From assembly GCA_964452085.1 (NCBI GenBank), contig CAYVKL010000003.1, positions 124,001 to 188,000 of the forward strand: DNA of 64,000 nucleotides. Reading direction: 5' to 3'. A model generated the notes under the pieces. It was given only the letters and a program-made list of their open reading frames with translations. It ran no database searches and was not told the DNA's origin. Positions 1 through 9,320 of the stretch are shown one piece after another. Made by a program: the position numbers and the translations under genes. How positions within the stretch are numbered: the stretch's first letter is position 1; each line of letters starts with the position of its first letter. Source of the DNA: Methanobacterium sp964452085 (GTDB lineage: Archaea > Methanobacteriota > Methanobacteria > Methanobacteriales > Methanobacteriaceae).

Positions 1-935
1 TAACTGTTCAAAAGAGCCTTTTTGAAGTTTCCTTTGAGTGCCAATGGTCCTAATTCACTGATATCCACACCTAACCTTCTAGAAGTGATTTCAAGGAATC
101 TGCCGGAAGCTCCAGCACATATCCCTCCCATGGTGAAATTGTCGGGTATTCCGTCATTTACGGTAATTACCTTATTATCCATTCCACCGATGTCTAAGAC
201 TGTGGCTTCTCCCTTTTGATGACCTGCAAGGTAAACTGCTCCTTTGGAGTTTACTGATAATTCTTCCTGTATAAGAGCAGCATTGAGGTGCTTGCCTATG
301 GTGAGCCTACCATAACCAGTAACTCCCACTCCATCAACATCCTCAAATTTGTATCCTGTGTCTTGGAAAGCCTGGTCCATTCCTTCCTGAGCACTGCCAA
401 TAACATCTGTGGTAGGTAACCAACCCGTGCCTAAGATCTTATCATTTTCCATCAGTACCACTTTGGTAGTGGTGGAACCAGAATCAATACCAATTGTAAG
501 TCCTTCCTGTTTTTCCCTTGCAAGCAAACTTTTTCGAGCTACAATGGTAGAGAGGGCTTCCATTCTAATGAATAGTTCATCAGCTTTGGTTCTTTCTGTG
601 AATGAATATGTTACCACTGGGAGGTTGGTATTTTGTTGTATGAAACGTCTTATTTCGTTTCGAACCAGTGCTCCCTCAGCACACCTGAAACAGGTAGCAA
701 TGAAAACAGCATCGGCATCTGATTTTCCTTCAACCAGTGACATTGCCCTGGCAATCATTAATCTTATGCTACTCGAGGCTGCGTTGAAACCAAACTTATT
801 ATAAGCTTCTTCAATGTAATCTAGGTCAGCTTCAGGGATGATAATTTCTGCTCCAAAGGTGGATGCTGCTTTTTCAATCTCTTTCTGAACACCGCTGTAA
901 TCAGTACCACATGAAATTTGGGCTATTTTAACCAT
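1..935 (-). CDS. Methanogenesis marker protein 15 (partial, C-terminus off the window)
   Basis: The visible 311 residues start MVKIAQISCG and contain GIDSGSTTTK near the middle, the phosphate-binding signature of the BadF/BadG/HgdC ASKHA ATPases. A second glycine-rich stretch (DIGGMDNK) follows. This matches the marker-15 family, which resembles 2-hydroxyacyl-CoA dehydratase activators. Those activators carry a 4Fe-4S cluster at a dimer interface and couple ATP hydrolysis to low-potential electron transfer. The Cys pair in TCFRCAEG and the Cys in GGICAGASG are possible cluster or redox ligands. It is the last visible gene of the mmp operon, starting 4 nt after the stop of mmp5. The exact function is unproven. 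By family and context I infer a role in activating or maturing a redox enzyme of methanogenesis. The stop codon lies left of position 1. Confidence 0.88.
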   Translation of the reverse strand, partial: MVKIAQISCGTDYSGVQKEIEKAASTFGAEIIIPEADLDYIEEAYNKFGFNAASSSIRLMIARAMSLVEGKSDADAVFIATCFRCAEGALVRNEIRRFIQQNTNLPVVTYSFTERTKADELFIRMEALSTIVARKSLLAREKQEGLTIGIDSGSTTTKVVLMENDKILGTGWLPTTDVIGSAQEGMDQAFQDTGYKFEDVDGVGVTGYGRLTIGKHLNAALIQEELSVNSKGAVYLAGHQKGEATVLDIGGMDNKVITVNDGIPDNFTMGGICAGASGRFLEITSRRLGVDISELGPLALKGNFKKALLNS

Positions 936-939
936 GTTA

Positions 940-1404
940 TTACTCCCCTTGCTCCTCTGTTTCATCGGATTTATCTAATTCATCAAGGAATGTGTTGATC
1001 TTGTTAACCACTTCCATGGTCTCCTCTCGGGTCTCCGGATAGTGTATTTCCAGTACAGGGATGCCTCTCTTGCGCAGGAAGTACATGGAAAGCTCGTTGG
1101 TACGGGCACATCCAATGCATCCAAATCCATATGGTGCATCTTCCATGATTATGGCTGCTTCAGCTTCTTCAATAATAGGTCCAAATATTGCCATTCTACC
1201 TCTAATGCCTGAGGGGACTTCTATAGCTGCATATTTAAGGCCTTTAATTGGTTCCTCCTCAGTAATGTTAAATGGTGGAGAATCTATTTCAGGGTCAGTG
1301 ACCTTCTTACGAATTTCTTTCTGAATAACTAAGGCTTCATGACCCCTTCTTTCAACCATATCTGCCAGTATAAGTGAGTTAGGTGGAAAAACAGCAATTC
1401 TCAC
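940..1404 (-). CDS. Methanogenesis marker protein 5
   Basis: A 154-residue protein beginning MRIAVFPPNS and matching the marker-5 family, found in essentially all methanogens. A hydrophobic central part contains a GFGCIGCART motif with a Cys-x2-Cys pair, which could bind metal or thiol. The C-terminal 15 residues are acidic and probably disordered. The gene starts 2 nt after the DUF2111 gene stops, so translation is probably coupled. No enzymatic activity is established for the family. Its conserved place in the mmp2-3-6-5-15 cluster points to MCR assembly or activation. Identification is good; the function is inference. Confidence 0.85.
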   Translation of the reverse strand: MRIAVFPPNSLILADMVERRGHEALVIQKEIRKKVTDPEIDSPPFNITEEEPIKGLKYAAIEVPSGIRGRMAIFGPIIEEAEAAIIMEDAPYGFGCIGCARTNELSMYFLRKRGIPVLEIHYPETREETMEVVNKINTFLDELDKSDETEEQGE

Positions 1405-1406
1405 TT

Positions 1407-1778
1407 TTAACCACCTCGAGGATTCTTAATTTCTTCGGGACGCTTGGTAATCTCCATTATATCACTGTAAATTCCTTGTGTTATGTCAACCACTCCAATG
1501 GCAGCAATTATTTTTCCTTCCTCAATAATTGGAACAACAATTACTGGAGTACCTTCATATGGTCCTTTTTTAGGAATTTCACAAGCCATTTCACAACTTT
1601 TTAGAACTTGATCAAGTAGGGGGCCGGTGTAATTGTAATCAATGACTTCACCATCTTCTATACGAACACCGGGTTTCTCAAGGGTTCTCATAGTAAGTGG
1701 AAGGCCATTTACTAATTTGTGGATAGCTAAAGCCATAGGTGCTATTTCTTCTCCAGTGGCGGATTCATTGATATTCAT
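1407..1778 (-). CDS. DUF2111 domain protein of the mmp operon
   Basis: A 123-residue protein of the methanogen-specific DUF2111 family. The C-terminal half (VIVVPIIEEG and AIGVVDITQG) reads like the beta-hairpin core of a small sensor-type fold, and a Cys-x3-Cys (CEMAC) lies near residue 66. It overlaps the end of mmp6 by 4 nt and is followed 2 nt later by mmp5, so it is an integral operon member. No function is known to me. The conserved linkage suggests an accessory role with the marker proteins. Confidence 0.75.
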   Translation of the reverse strand: MNINESATGEEIAPMALAIHKLVNGLPLTMRTLEKPGVRIEDGEVIDYNYTGPLLDQVLKSCEMACEIPKKGPYEGTPVIVVPIIEEGKIIAAIGVVDITQGIYSDIMEITKRPEEIKNPRGG

Positions 1779-2197
1779 TTTTCACACTCCTGGGCTATTT
1801 TTTTAAATTCATCAGGGGTAACCTTCTCTGGTTCCTTTAAGCTAACTTTCCGCGGATTTTCCAGAGCATCACAGACATATTCCAAAAGTTCATATTCTTT
1901 TTCCAACTGATGAAATCCTTCCCTGGCTGCTCCTCTTTTAGCACGACACCTTCTGGGATCTCCCGGTGGGAACCCCCGGTCCTTGGTGAAAATATTGGAA
2001 GGATCCAGATTTCTAATCTTGGTTATAGCATCCAGTACATCTTTCTCCTCTCCATGGATCACTGCACCATAACAAGTAGATTTGATGGTAAGGGGCAGTT
2101 CTAGCATGTGAAGTTTCCCAACCAGTTCACTTTGACTTATCTGGGATTTGGGGCCTATTACAATCATTCGAGTAACTTTATTATCTTCTGGTGACAT
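1775..2197 (-). CDS. Methanogenesis marker protein 6
   Basis: A 140-residue protein matching marker 6. The first 70 residues form an alpha/beta domain (RMIVIGPKSQ start). They are followed by a basic, proline-containing segment rich in Arg and Gly (around GDPRRCRAKRG) and a helical acidic C-terminus. The gene overlaps the 3' end of mmp3 by 17 nt and the start of DUF2111 by 4 nt, the tightest packing in the operon. The family is restricted to methanogens and relatives and has no assigned reaction. The basic segment could bind a nucleotide or partner protein, but nothing in the sequence proves it. Confidence 0.83.
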   Translation of the reverse strand: MSPEDNKVTRMIVIGPKSQISQSELVGKLHMLELPLTIKSTCYGAVIHGEEKDVLDAITKIRNLDPSNIFTKDRGFPPGDPRRCRAKRGAAREGFHQLEKEYELLEYVCDALENPRKVSLKEPEKVTPDEFKKIAQECEK

Positions 2198-3713
2198 AAA
2201 TTGTGTCCCCCTCTTTGTATTTCTCCAAATTTTCCATCCCCCTTAAAACCTTTCCAATGATGTTGGTTCCCTGGAAAGGCTCTCCTGTAGGTCCAAATTC
2301 CTTGTTATCCTCGAACCGAACACCCACCATTCCAATATGCCTACGTGACATATTAGTAACAGCTATCTGTCCTGCTTTTACCAGATCTTCCGGAGTATTT
2401 TCAGGTATTAATCCTTTTGACTCCTTGGGAATGGCTTGGAACATTAATAACTTCATTCCAGGAAATGCAAAGTGAACTTTAAGTGACCCGACTGGAGAAT
2501 CCAAAAGCCCAGTGATTTTCTGGAAATACCATGAGGAACGAGGAGCTTGATTATCCAGTTCTACATGGACAAGATCTTCTTCTGGAATGCCAAAGGTTTT
2601 TACTTCACCCTTGGCCATAATATCCATGGTAAAATGAGGTTCTTGCCGCACAACAACTGCCTGATCATCTTCCAGACCGTCTCGAATCTGTTTAACCCCT
2701 TTACTTTTTAAAAATTCTCCTGCCTCTTTTTGAGTCATGGAAAGAGTCATTATCCTGCCAGGAGACGTTTTCAATGTTACTTCATCACTGTAATTTGCTA
2801 TATCCAGTAACTGCATCCCTTTTTCCACTTTTCCCAAAATGTTATGAGACGGGGTGGAAACACGGTCTTCTCTATAAATATAAACACGACCAACACCTTT
2901 TCCCTTATTACGAAGGGTGATTGTACCTCTCCTGCGTTGATCTATTTGTTCTGGTTCTTTTTCCAACCCCTGTAATGCATAAAATCCAACAAATGTATTG
3001 GAATCATAATCAACCCTGATTTTTCCGGATTCTTGGAGTGCATAGAAATGTTCCACTGATTGAGGGGATTTAGGGTTGGGTTTTACTTGTACGTATGTGA
3101 AAACCTGGTTTCCTTCTTCAAGAAGAGTTTCCAAGTTGGTTATTGCCGCACTTTTTATAATGTTTTCCCTTTCAAGGACTGGTTTAACTTCAAAAATTTC
3201 ATCATCATCAGTGAGTTTTAAGACAGTTCTTTTACCACCAATAATCCTGGCAAATACTCCACGATTTTCTTCAGGAGCCCCGTAAGTGGCTTCATGCTCC
3301 CCCAGGGACAGTATGAGGTGAGTTGCTTCTGAAGTGAATCCGGATAAGCTAAAAAGAACATCCCAACGATGATATTTGTATAGTTCTCTGCTAGGAGTGA
3401 GTTCTGTTTTTATTGGTCCAACTGCCACTTCCTGGGAGGTGGTCCATCTTACACCAACTTTGGAAAAGTCTTTGTACCTTTCTTTCCATGTTCCAACCAG
3501 ACTTTCAGGTGCATCATCCAGTATTTCAATGATAATACTTCCCTGGTTGGTTTTAAGTTTATACTTATTTACATGCTTTTCAACTTCTTCTGTGCCCTTA
3601 ACCAAACCCAATACACAACCTGGTATGTAGGGTGCTCCCACAGATTCTATGGCATCTTTAATGGTTGATCCTTCAGCGAGATCTATTTCTTCTTCATTGA
3701 TTTTCACCCGCAT
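2181..3713 (-). CDS. Methanogenesis marker protein 3 (UPF0288 family)
   Basis: A protein of about 510 residues, MRVKINEEEI onward, matching the marker-3/UPF0288 family. A small ubiquitin-like N-terminal domain (about 1-70) is followed by repeated beta-rich segments resembling cyclophilin/peptidyl-prolyl isomerase cores (for example GVFARIIGGKRTV and GTNIIGKVLRGME). Mmp3 has been reported as a subunit of the ATP-driven MCR activation complex. I chose the ATG at 3713 because AGGAGGG lies a proper distance upstream and it follows directly on the mmp2 stop. The longer frame, back to 3791, would run inside mmp2 and add a stretch foreign to the family. The start is therefore fairly secure. Confidence 0.9.
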   Translation of the reverse strand: MRVKINEEEIDLAEGSTIKDAIESVGAPYIPGCVLGLVKGTEEVEKHVNKYKLKTNQGSIIIEILDDAPESLVGTWKERYKDFSKVGVRWTTSQEVAVGPIKTELTPSRELYKYHRWDVLFSLSGFTSEATHLILSLGEHEATYGAPEENRGVFARIIGGKRTVLKLTDDDEIFEVKPVLERENIIKSAAITNLETLLEEGNQVFTYVQVKPNPKSPQSVEHFYALQESGKIRVDYDSNTFVGFYALQGLEKEPEQIDQRRRGTITLRNKGKGVGRVYIYREDRVSTPSHNILGKVEKGMQLLDIANYSDEVTLKTSPGRIMTLSMTQKEAGEFLKSKGVKQIRDGLEDDQAVVVRQEPHFTMDIMAKGEVKTFGIPEEDLVHVELDNQAPRSSWYFQKITGLLDSPVGSLKVHFAFPGMKLLMFQAIPKESKGLIPENTPEDLVKAGQIAVTNMSRRHIGMVGVRFEDNKEFGPTGEPFQGTNIIGKVLRGMENLEKYKEGDTIYVTRR

Positions 3714-3717
3714 TAAT

Positions 3718-4710
3718 TTACCCTCCTGGGTTTTCATCATGTATTCCTGTGATTTTATCAGTTTCAAAATCAAAAACAACTTCAGTTTCATTACCCAAGG
3801 TTAAATAGAGTTTTTTATCAGATATTATGCTACCTACAACTCTTGTGGTTATATTAACTTTTTCCAGGACTTCAATGATGCTTTCAACTTTGTTTTCATC
3901 AGCGGTGAGTATGAAACCTGCCCCAGGGTAAAGTCTGAGCCAATCCTCCCATTTAACTTCTGAATTTCTAGGTATGGATTCCAAATCCACTTCAGCACCC
4001 ACATTTGATGTTTCAAGGAGCATTCCCAGTGTTCCTATTGCACCGGGGTTGCTTATGTCCTTACCTGCACTTAACAAATGTTTACTTGCTAGTTCATTCA
4101 TGGCCTTGATTTGTGCTTGAACCAGTTCTGGACTTTTCATGGTGGTTGTGTCCCAGTTTAAGTTGAATTTTGGGTGTATTTTTCCATCTAAATCAATTGC
4201 AACCAGAACTTTTTCACCAGGTTTGGCATCACAACTGGTAATGATATCATCACGATTCATTATGCCGGTTATGGAAACATCAAGAGAATTATATGGTGCA
4301 TCTGGGTGAACATGTCCCCCTACCATTGGTACACCAAATTTTTTTACCCCTTCATTGATTCCGTCCATTATTTGACTGCAGATATCTTTATCTCGAGTGG
4401 ATAATACATTTGTCATTCCCAGTGGTATGCCACCCATTGCTGCAATGTCATTTACATTTACCAAAACTGAACAGTACCCTGCCCACCAGGGATCTGCTTC
4501 CATGAGCTTTCCCCACATTCCATCAGCTGCTAAGAGCACTACCTGTCCGTTTTCTATTTCCAGGGCGGACGCATCATCACCAAACCCTAAAAGCGTTTTT
4601 CCAGATATGTTATAAGTCTCTTCCAAGAGACCGGTTACATCTTTAATAAGATTTTTACGAGTAATGCCCTCAAAATTTCGTATAGAATCAACAAGCGACT
4701 TTAAATCCAA
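3718..4710 (-). CDS. Methanogenesis marker protein 2 (AIR-synthase-like)
   Basis: A 330-residue protein of the PurM/AIR synthase-related superfamily. It has the GFGDDASAL nucleotide-binding strand near residue 42, the VNVNDIAAMGG motif near 85-95, and a GGHVHPD loop near 135. The marker-2 family keeps the ATP-binding fold of PurM, SelD and ThiL, but its substrate is not known. It is the first gene of the mmp operon. The start is a TTG preceded by GAGGTG at normal spacing, with no in-frame ATG close by. A TATA-like TTTATATAA lies at 4726-4734 on the same strand but very near the start, so the true promoter may be farther up. Possible role: ATP-dependent activation of a small metabolite or protein for MCR maturation (inference). 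Confidence 0.88.
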   Translation of the reverse strand: MDLKSLVDSIRNFEGITRKNLIKDVTGLLEETYNISGKTLLGFGDDASALEIENGQVVLLAADGMWGKLMEADPWWAGYCSVLVNVNDIAAMGGIPLGMTNVLSTRDKDICSQIMDGINEGVKKFGVPMVGGHVHPDAPYNSLDVSITGIMNRDDIITSCDAKPGEKVLVAIDLDGKIHPKFNLNWDTTTMKSPELVQAQIKAMNELASKHLLSAGKDISNPGAIGTLGMLLETSNVGAEVDLESIPRNSEVKWEDWLRLYPGAGFILTADENKVESIIEVLEKVNITTRVVGSIISDKKLYLTLGNETEVVFDFETDKITGIHDENPGG

Positions 4711-4750
4711 GGGTGCACCTCTTTCTAGTTATATAAATGAATAATGAAGT

Positions 4751-4820
4751 ATTGTTGAAATTGAATGAATGATTCACACTATTTTAACTTAATAATGAAA
4801 ATATACGACATTTCAACAAT
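4751..4820. promoter_or_regulatory. Inverted repeat upstream of the mmp operon
   Basis: An 11-bp sequence ATTGTTGAAAT at 4751-4761 recurs as its exact reverse complement at 4810-4820. The two arms flank 48 bp of AT-rich DNA in the 140-bp gap between DUF2117 and mmp2. It could be a pair of operator half-sites or a weak long-range stem. Position upstream of mmp2 favours regulation, but base composition makes chance similarity possible. Confidence 0.3.
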
Positions 4821-4850
4821 TTTTTTACATTCATAATTTTTTATAAAAGA

Positions 4851-5987
<1,137 letters not shown>

Positions 5988-6144
5988 ATTTCACCTTAGA
6001 ACCATCAAGTTTTTATAATTACCTCCGAACAGTCCGGTAACTTGTAATTTTGATCTTCTAGAGGCTTAAACTGTTTTTAATGTTTTAATTACTTGTTAAT
6101 GTCTTTAAATCTCAGAATTTTCTAAAAAATAAATGGAAGATGTG

Positions 6145-6645
6145 TTATTTTTTTATTCTTTTACGGTAAACCGCAGAACCACATATTTCACATTCATCCC
6201 ATTTATATTCTGGAGGATATTTCTTCCTGCAGCCCCTGCATATCTTTATCCAACAATATATTTCGCTTATTCCCTCAGTTAAAACACTCCTATATGGAAT
6301 TTGCAGAATTTTTAGAATGTTTTGCATGGAATAATCATCTGTAACCACTAATAGATTGAAATTCTTTCTTAAAGCTATTGCTAATGCCACTAACTCTTTA
6401 TCAACTTCAGATAACCTTAAAACGTCCCCGGATTTCTCTATTGCCCCTTGAAGTTGAATTAAAGAATCAGAATCCGGCTCTTTGATGACAATTGAACCAT
6501 CCTTTAAGGCGGATTCAACCAGCATTTGTGATTTTAAATCCTTTATTTCAGATATTACAGAATTTGTAGTAATATTTAAGTATTTTGAAGATATATACCC
6601 TCCAATTATTCCTGATGCATCCAGGATATATGCTTTATCTTTCAT
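6145..6645 (-). CDS. Nob1-like rRNA maturation endonuclease (PIN domain plus zinc ribbon)
   Basis: A protein of about 166 residues with an N-terminal PIN domain and a C-terminal zinc ribbon, the classic archaeal Nob1 layout. PIN acidic residues appear in the first strand (YILDASG), in SEVDKELVALA and in VVTDDYSMQN. The ribbon is made of ICRGC and CEICG. Nob1 cuts the 3' end of pre-16S rRNA. The ATG at 6645 is preceded by GGTGA. A TTG 21 nt farther upstream is also in frame but has a poorer ribosome site, so I prefer the ATG. It appears to be a single gene. Confidence 0.85.
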   Translation of the reverse strand: MKDKAYILDASGIIGGYISSKYLNITTNSVISEIKDLKSQMLVESALKDGSIVIKEPDSDSLIQLQGAIEKSGDVLRLSEVDKELVALAIALRKNFNLLVVTDDYSMQNILKILQIPYRSVLTEGISEIYCWIKICRGCRKKYPPEYKWDECEICGSAVYRKRIKK

Positions 6646-6810
6646 AAATTCACCAATACCACCCAATCAGTTTTAATTCGATTGAAAATCTTCATTTATA
6701 TTCATAATTCTTAAAATTTTATTTATTAGGATTATGTGGGCTTTAAATCCATTTTTTTTAATATTTAATGTTTTTATACTGTTTTTTGTTGCTACATAAC
6801 ACTACAGGGA

Positions 6811-6819
6811 AATCTTTTT
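6811..6819 (+). promoter_or_regulatory. TATA box of the putative structured RNA
   Basis: The sequence CTTTTTATG, preceded by a purine-rich BRE-like GGGAAAT, lies about 30 bp upstream of the GGGAGGGTG helix. This is the usual archaeal distance from TATA box to transcription start. It supports the stem-loop region as an independently transcribed unit. No coding start lies within a normal leader distance. Confidence 0.4.
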
Positions 6820-6844
6820 ATGTAATTAAAACAATAAATTATTT

Positions 6845-6930
6845 GTTGAGGGAGGGTGACATTAGACTCCTTTCAGAATTTTTCGCCTGCGAAAAACCGC
6901 CTCCGATTTGGGCCTAACACCCTCCCCTTC
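6845..6930 (+). ncRNA. Putative structured non-coding RNA of unknown family
   Basis: In this 510-bp gap one GC-rich island stands out from AT-rich DNA. GGGAGGGTG at 6850-6858 pairs perfectly with CACCCTCCC at 6918-6926. After a small bulge, TTAG (6862-6865) pairs with CTAA (6914-6917). Inside is a hairpin in which TTTTTCG (6879-6885) pairs with CGAAAAA (6890-6896) around a CCTG loop. A TATA-like box is correctly placed upstream and AT-rich DNA follows. I found no tRNA arms and no open frame. It could be an sRNA or the leader of the MoaB/MogA gene 240 bp downstream, though that gene has its own good ribosome site. I do not recognise the family. Confidence 0.55.
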
Positions 6931-7177
6931 ACTAAAAAGCTTGAGTAGGCGTTAATATGTTTATTATTTTAAATTCAGGTTTTTCTAAAAGCTTAAAATT
7001 TTTTTAAAATTCTTAAGGGAAATAAATTTTTAAATAAAATTTTTAAATAATTATTTTATATTGTATCTTAATAATTGTATCTAATTCCATGTATCTAATA
7101 TCCACACCTATATCTACATCATAAATACTCAATTGTAATTTATCAACGTTATTATCTTAAACCGGAGGAGAAAGGTA

Positions 7178-7720
7178 ATGAATAGTAAAAGTATGGAAGA
7201 ACATAAAAAAACCAGTCCTTTAATTGTTAAAGTTGGAATTATTACCTTAAGCGACTCAAAATCTAGTTTATCAGAAAAGAATGCAAGACTGGAAACTAAT
7301 CCAAATAATAAGGATCTCTCTGGTGAAATTATAATGGAATCATTAAAGAGCCAACATGAAATCATGTCTTATCAGATTATACCCGATGACCCTGAAATTC
7401 TCATGGAAACTCTCAATATGATGAGAAGTAATGGTGCTGAAGTTATTATTAGCACTGGAGGTACAGGAATTGGAAATCGTGACATCACCATTGAGACTAT
7501 AACACCCCTCTTTATTAAAGAATTAAATGGTTTTGGTGAAATATTCCGTTATGAGTCTTATAAAGAGATAGGAACCGGTGCCATATTATCTAGAGCAACT
7601 GCAGGAGTTTGGGGTGAAACAGTTTTAGTGGCATTACCCGGATCCCCCAATGCGGTTACTCTTGGAATGAAAATAATTAAACCAGAATTAGGACATTTAG
7701 TTAAACACGTTAAAAGTTAG
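7178..7720 (+). CDS. MogA/MoaB-family molybdopterin cofactor protein
   Basis: A 180-residue protein with the MogA/MoaB core. The family signature STGGTGIGNRDIT lies near residue 100 and ALPGSPNAV near residue 155. Members adenylylate molybdopterin before metal insertion. In methanogens the product is a tungsten or molybdenum pterin used by formylmethanofuran dehydrogenase and formate dehydrogenase. The N-terminal 15 residues are polar and family-specific, with an insertion (SLSEKNARLETNPNNKDLSG) before the core. A strong GGAGG precedes the ATG. It is monocistronic here; a structured RNA candidate lies 240 bp upstream. Confidence 0.88.
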   Translation: MNSKSMEEHKKTSPLIVKVGIITLSDSKSSLSEKNARLETNPNNKDLSGEIIMESLKSQHEIMSYQIIPDDPEILMETLNMMRSNGAEVIISTGGTGIGNRDITIETITPLFIKELNGFGEIFRYESYKEIGTGAILSRATAGVWGETVLVALPGSPNAVTLGMKIIKPELGHLVKHVKS

Positions 7721-7880
7721 TTATTTTAGATATAACTAATTGATTAATTAGATTATATTAAATTAAATTGGATTATACTATACAAATCAATATTAAGTTT
7801 GATTAAATAAAAATTAGGATTGAATAGAGTAAAAATTGAGTTAAAATAAAGAAGAAATGATGAAATTAAAAAAAATACAT

Positions 7881-8414
7881 TTATTTTACATCACTAATGG
7901 ATACCAGTGGTTCAAGTAATAATCCTTCTGCTTTTAACTTTTCAACAGCCCCTTCTTCCCGATCAACCACAACGAAGGTTCTTTCCACTATTCCCCCATT
8001 ATCTAAAACCGCTTTAACTGCTTTTAATAGAGAGTTACCAGTGGTGGTAACATCTTCTACCACAATCACACTATTACCTCCCATAAGATCTCCTTCAATT
8101 AGTTTGGAAGTGCCATAATCCTTCTGAGCCTTTCTGATCATTAGCATAGGTATTCCAGAGTGGAGCGCCACTGCAGTTGCAATGGGCACAGCCCCCAAGG
8201 CAGGTCCTGCCACTTTATCAATTGATTCTTCACTTATCATATCCGAGATGATCTTAGCAATTTTAGAAAGAATTTGAGGGTCGGTGATAGCTTTTTTCAT
8301 ATCCACATAATAATCGCTTTCTTTGCCTGAAGATAGAGTGAATTTGCCAAATTTAATAACCTGATTAGCTTTCAATAAATCAATTAATTGGTTTTTTTCC
8401 TGTTCAATTGACAT
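7881..8414 (-). CDS. pyrE: Orotate phosphoribosyltransferase
   Basis: About 177 residues, the standard size for archaeal PyrE. The PRPP-binding motif VVEDVTTTG is at about 118-126, the substrate segment DYYVDMKKA near 34-42, and the flexible loop RKAQKDYGTSK near 94-104. It transfers ribose-5-phosphate from PRPP to orotate to make OMP in UMP synthesis. I chose the ATG at 8414, about 9 nt after AAAGGA. An ATG at 8423 is also in frame but too close to that site. The gene stands beside a small zinc-finger gene of the same orientation, about 140 bp upstream. Confidence 0.92.
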   Translation of the reverse strand: MSIEQEKNQLIDLLKANQVIKFGKFTLSSGKESDYYVDMKKAITDPQILSKIAKIISDMISEESIDKVAGPALGAVPIATAVALHSGIPMLMIRKAQKDYGTSKLIEGDLMGGNSVIVVEDVTTTGNSLLKAVKAVLDNGGIVERTFVVVDREEGAVEKLKAEGLLLEPLVSISDVK

Positions 8415-8550
8415 TAATACCATTCCTTTAATAAAACTGTCTGAAACAACCATATATTTTTTTAAATGCCATATAATTATAAATGTAATGTTGTTTTTTT
8501 AATGTTGTATTAAATTTACAGAATTTATGAGATACTATTTGGCATTCGGT

Positions 8551-8715
8551 TTAGTGTAAGGAATCTTTGTGGAATTTAAGACCACCCTGACACCTTTGAC
8601 ATGTTCCCTTATTTGGCTGGAAACATTTACCACATACTATACTACCACATATAGAGCATGTGTACATTTTACCTGGTTGGCCGCAGATATTACATATACC
8701 TCGGACTTCCACCAT
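8551..8715 (-). CDS. Small zinc-ribbon protein (54 aa)
   Basis: A 54-residue ORF starting MVEVRGICNICG, with AAGGTG at ribosome-site spacing before its ATG. It has four Cys-x2-Cys or similar knuckles in 35 residues: C8/C11, C20/C23, C28/C31 and C39/C42, a pattern able to hold two zinc ions in a treble-clef or HIT-finger-like arrangement. The codons are intact and the density of paired cysteines is not expected by chance. It lies between pyrE and the PRC-barrel gene in the same direction. Such mini-proteins usually bind nucleic acid or a partner; no specific function can be assigned. Confidence 0.72.
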   Translation of the reverse strand: MVEVRGICNICGQPGKMYTCSICGSIVCGKCFQPNKGTCQRCQGGLKFHKDSLH

Positions 8716-8819
8716 AAAACACCTTGATTCTAGTTTATTATTTCATTCCGGGCTGTCTTTATTATAACATTCAGGGTATCGGAGGGTAAAAACCTGTGAT
8801 ACCAGTAAATAAAAAAAAA

Positions 8820-9071
8820 TTAAAATTCGTAACTAGTTCCTTCATCACGGCTTTTAAGTAGGATTTTATCGCCAACTTTACTCACCATATCACAAGGCAC
8901 GATAGTTTCACCTTTGGATAATCCTAATCCTTCAGAAATACCACCTTTACCCACAACAAAGGCCGTTATTTCATTGGTCTCTAAATTAACTTCAACATCC
9001 TTGACTTTTCCAATTATGACTGCTGAACTGTCTAATACTTCTTTACCTACCACTTCTTCTACTATTCTCAT
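8820..9071 (-). CDS. PRC-barrel domain protein
   Basis: An 83-residue protein beginning MRIVEEVVGK and consisting of a single PRC barrel. Typical features are GKEVLDSSAVIIGKVKDVEV at the start and the GLSKGETIVPC strand. In archaea these stand-alone barrels include CdvA-related and RimM-like adaptors with largely unknown partners. GGTGATAAT before the ATG at 9071 is the ribosome site. The longer frame upstream to 9158 runs into AT-rich, low-quality coding and is not supported. Confidence 0.82.
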   Translation of the reverse strand: MRIVEEVVGKEVLDSSAVIIGKVKDVEVNLETNEITAFVVGKGGISEGLGLSKGETIVPCDMVSKVGDKILLKSRDEGTSYEF

Positions 9072-9289
9072 ATTATCACCAGTTACCAATTTAAATAACA
9101 AATTAGGTTTAAAATTCAAATAATCATGAAACTTTAACCATATAAATTTAAGTTTCAAGTTATACTTATAGTTTCAGAGATTAAGAGCATAACAGATGCG
9201 AAAAGAGAATAAACATTAAATAATAGCATTCCTGAGCTAAATTCAAAATTTAAGTGTTATTATTGTTTTATTTAATTGTTATTATATTT

Positions 9290-9312
9290 TAAATAAAAAA
9301 AATAGAAAAAGG
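9290..9312 (-). terminator. Poly-U terminator after the symporter gene
   Basis: On the minus strand the DNA just after the symporter stop reads as a run of T broken by single A and C residues. This is the U-rich signal at which archaeal RNA polymerase commonly ends. There is no stem-loop. The call rests only on position and T-richness. Confidence 0.35.
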
Positions 9313-9320
9313 GAGTAGAA

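Noticed and set aside
6000..6060. Short hairpin TTACC...GGTAA upstream of DUF2117
   Set aside because: Only five base pairs with a long loop; not distinguishable from chance.
6845..6930. tRNA gene
   Set aside because: The closing stem has 9 bp and no T-loop GTTC, D-loop or anticodon arm can be drawn.
8560..8610. Possible ninth copy of the dispersed repeat (CACCTTTG segment)
   Set aside because: The likeness is limited to a few bases and the region is explained by the small zinc-protein coding sequence.
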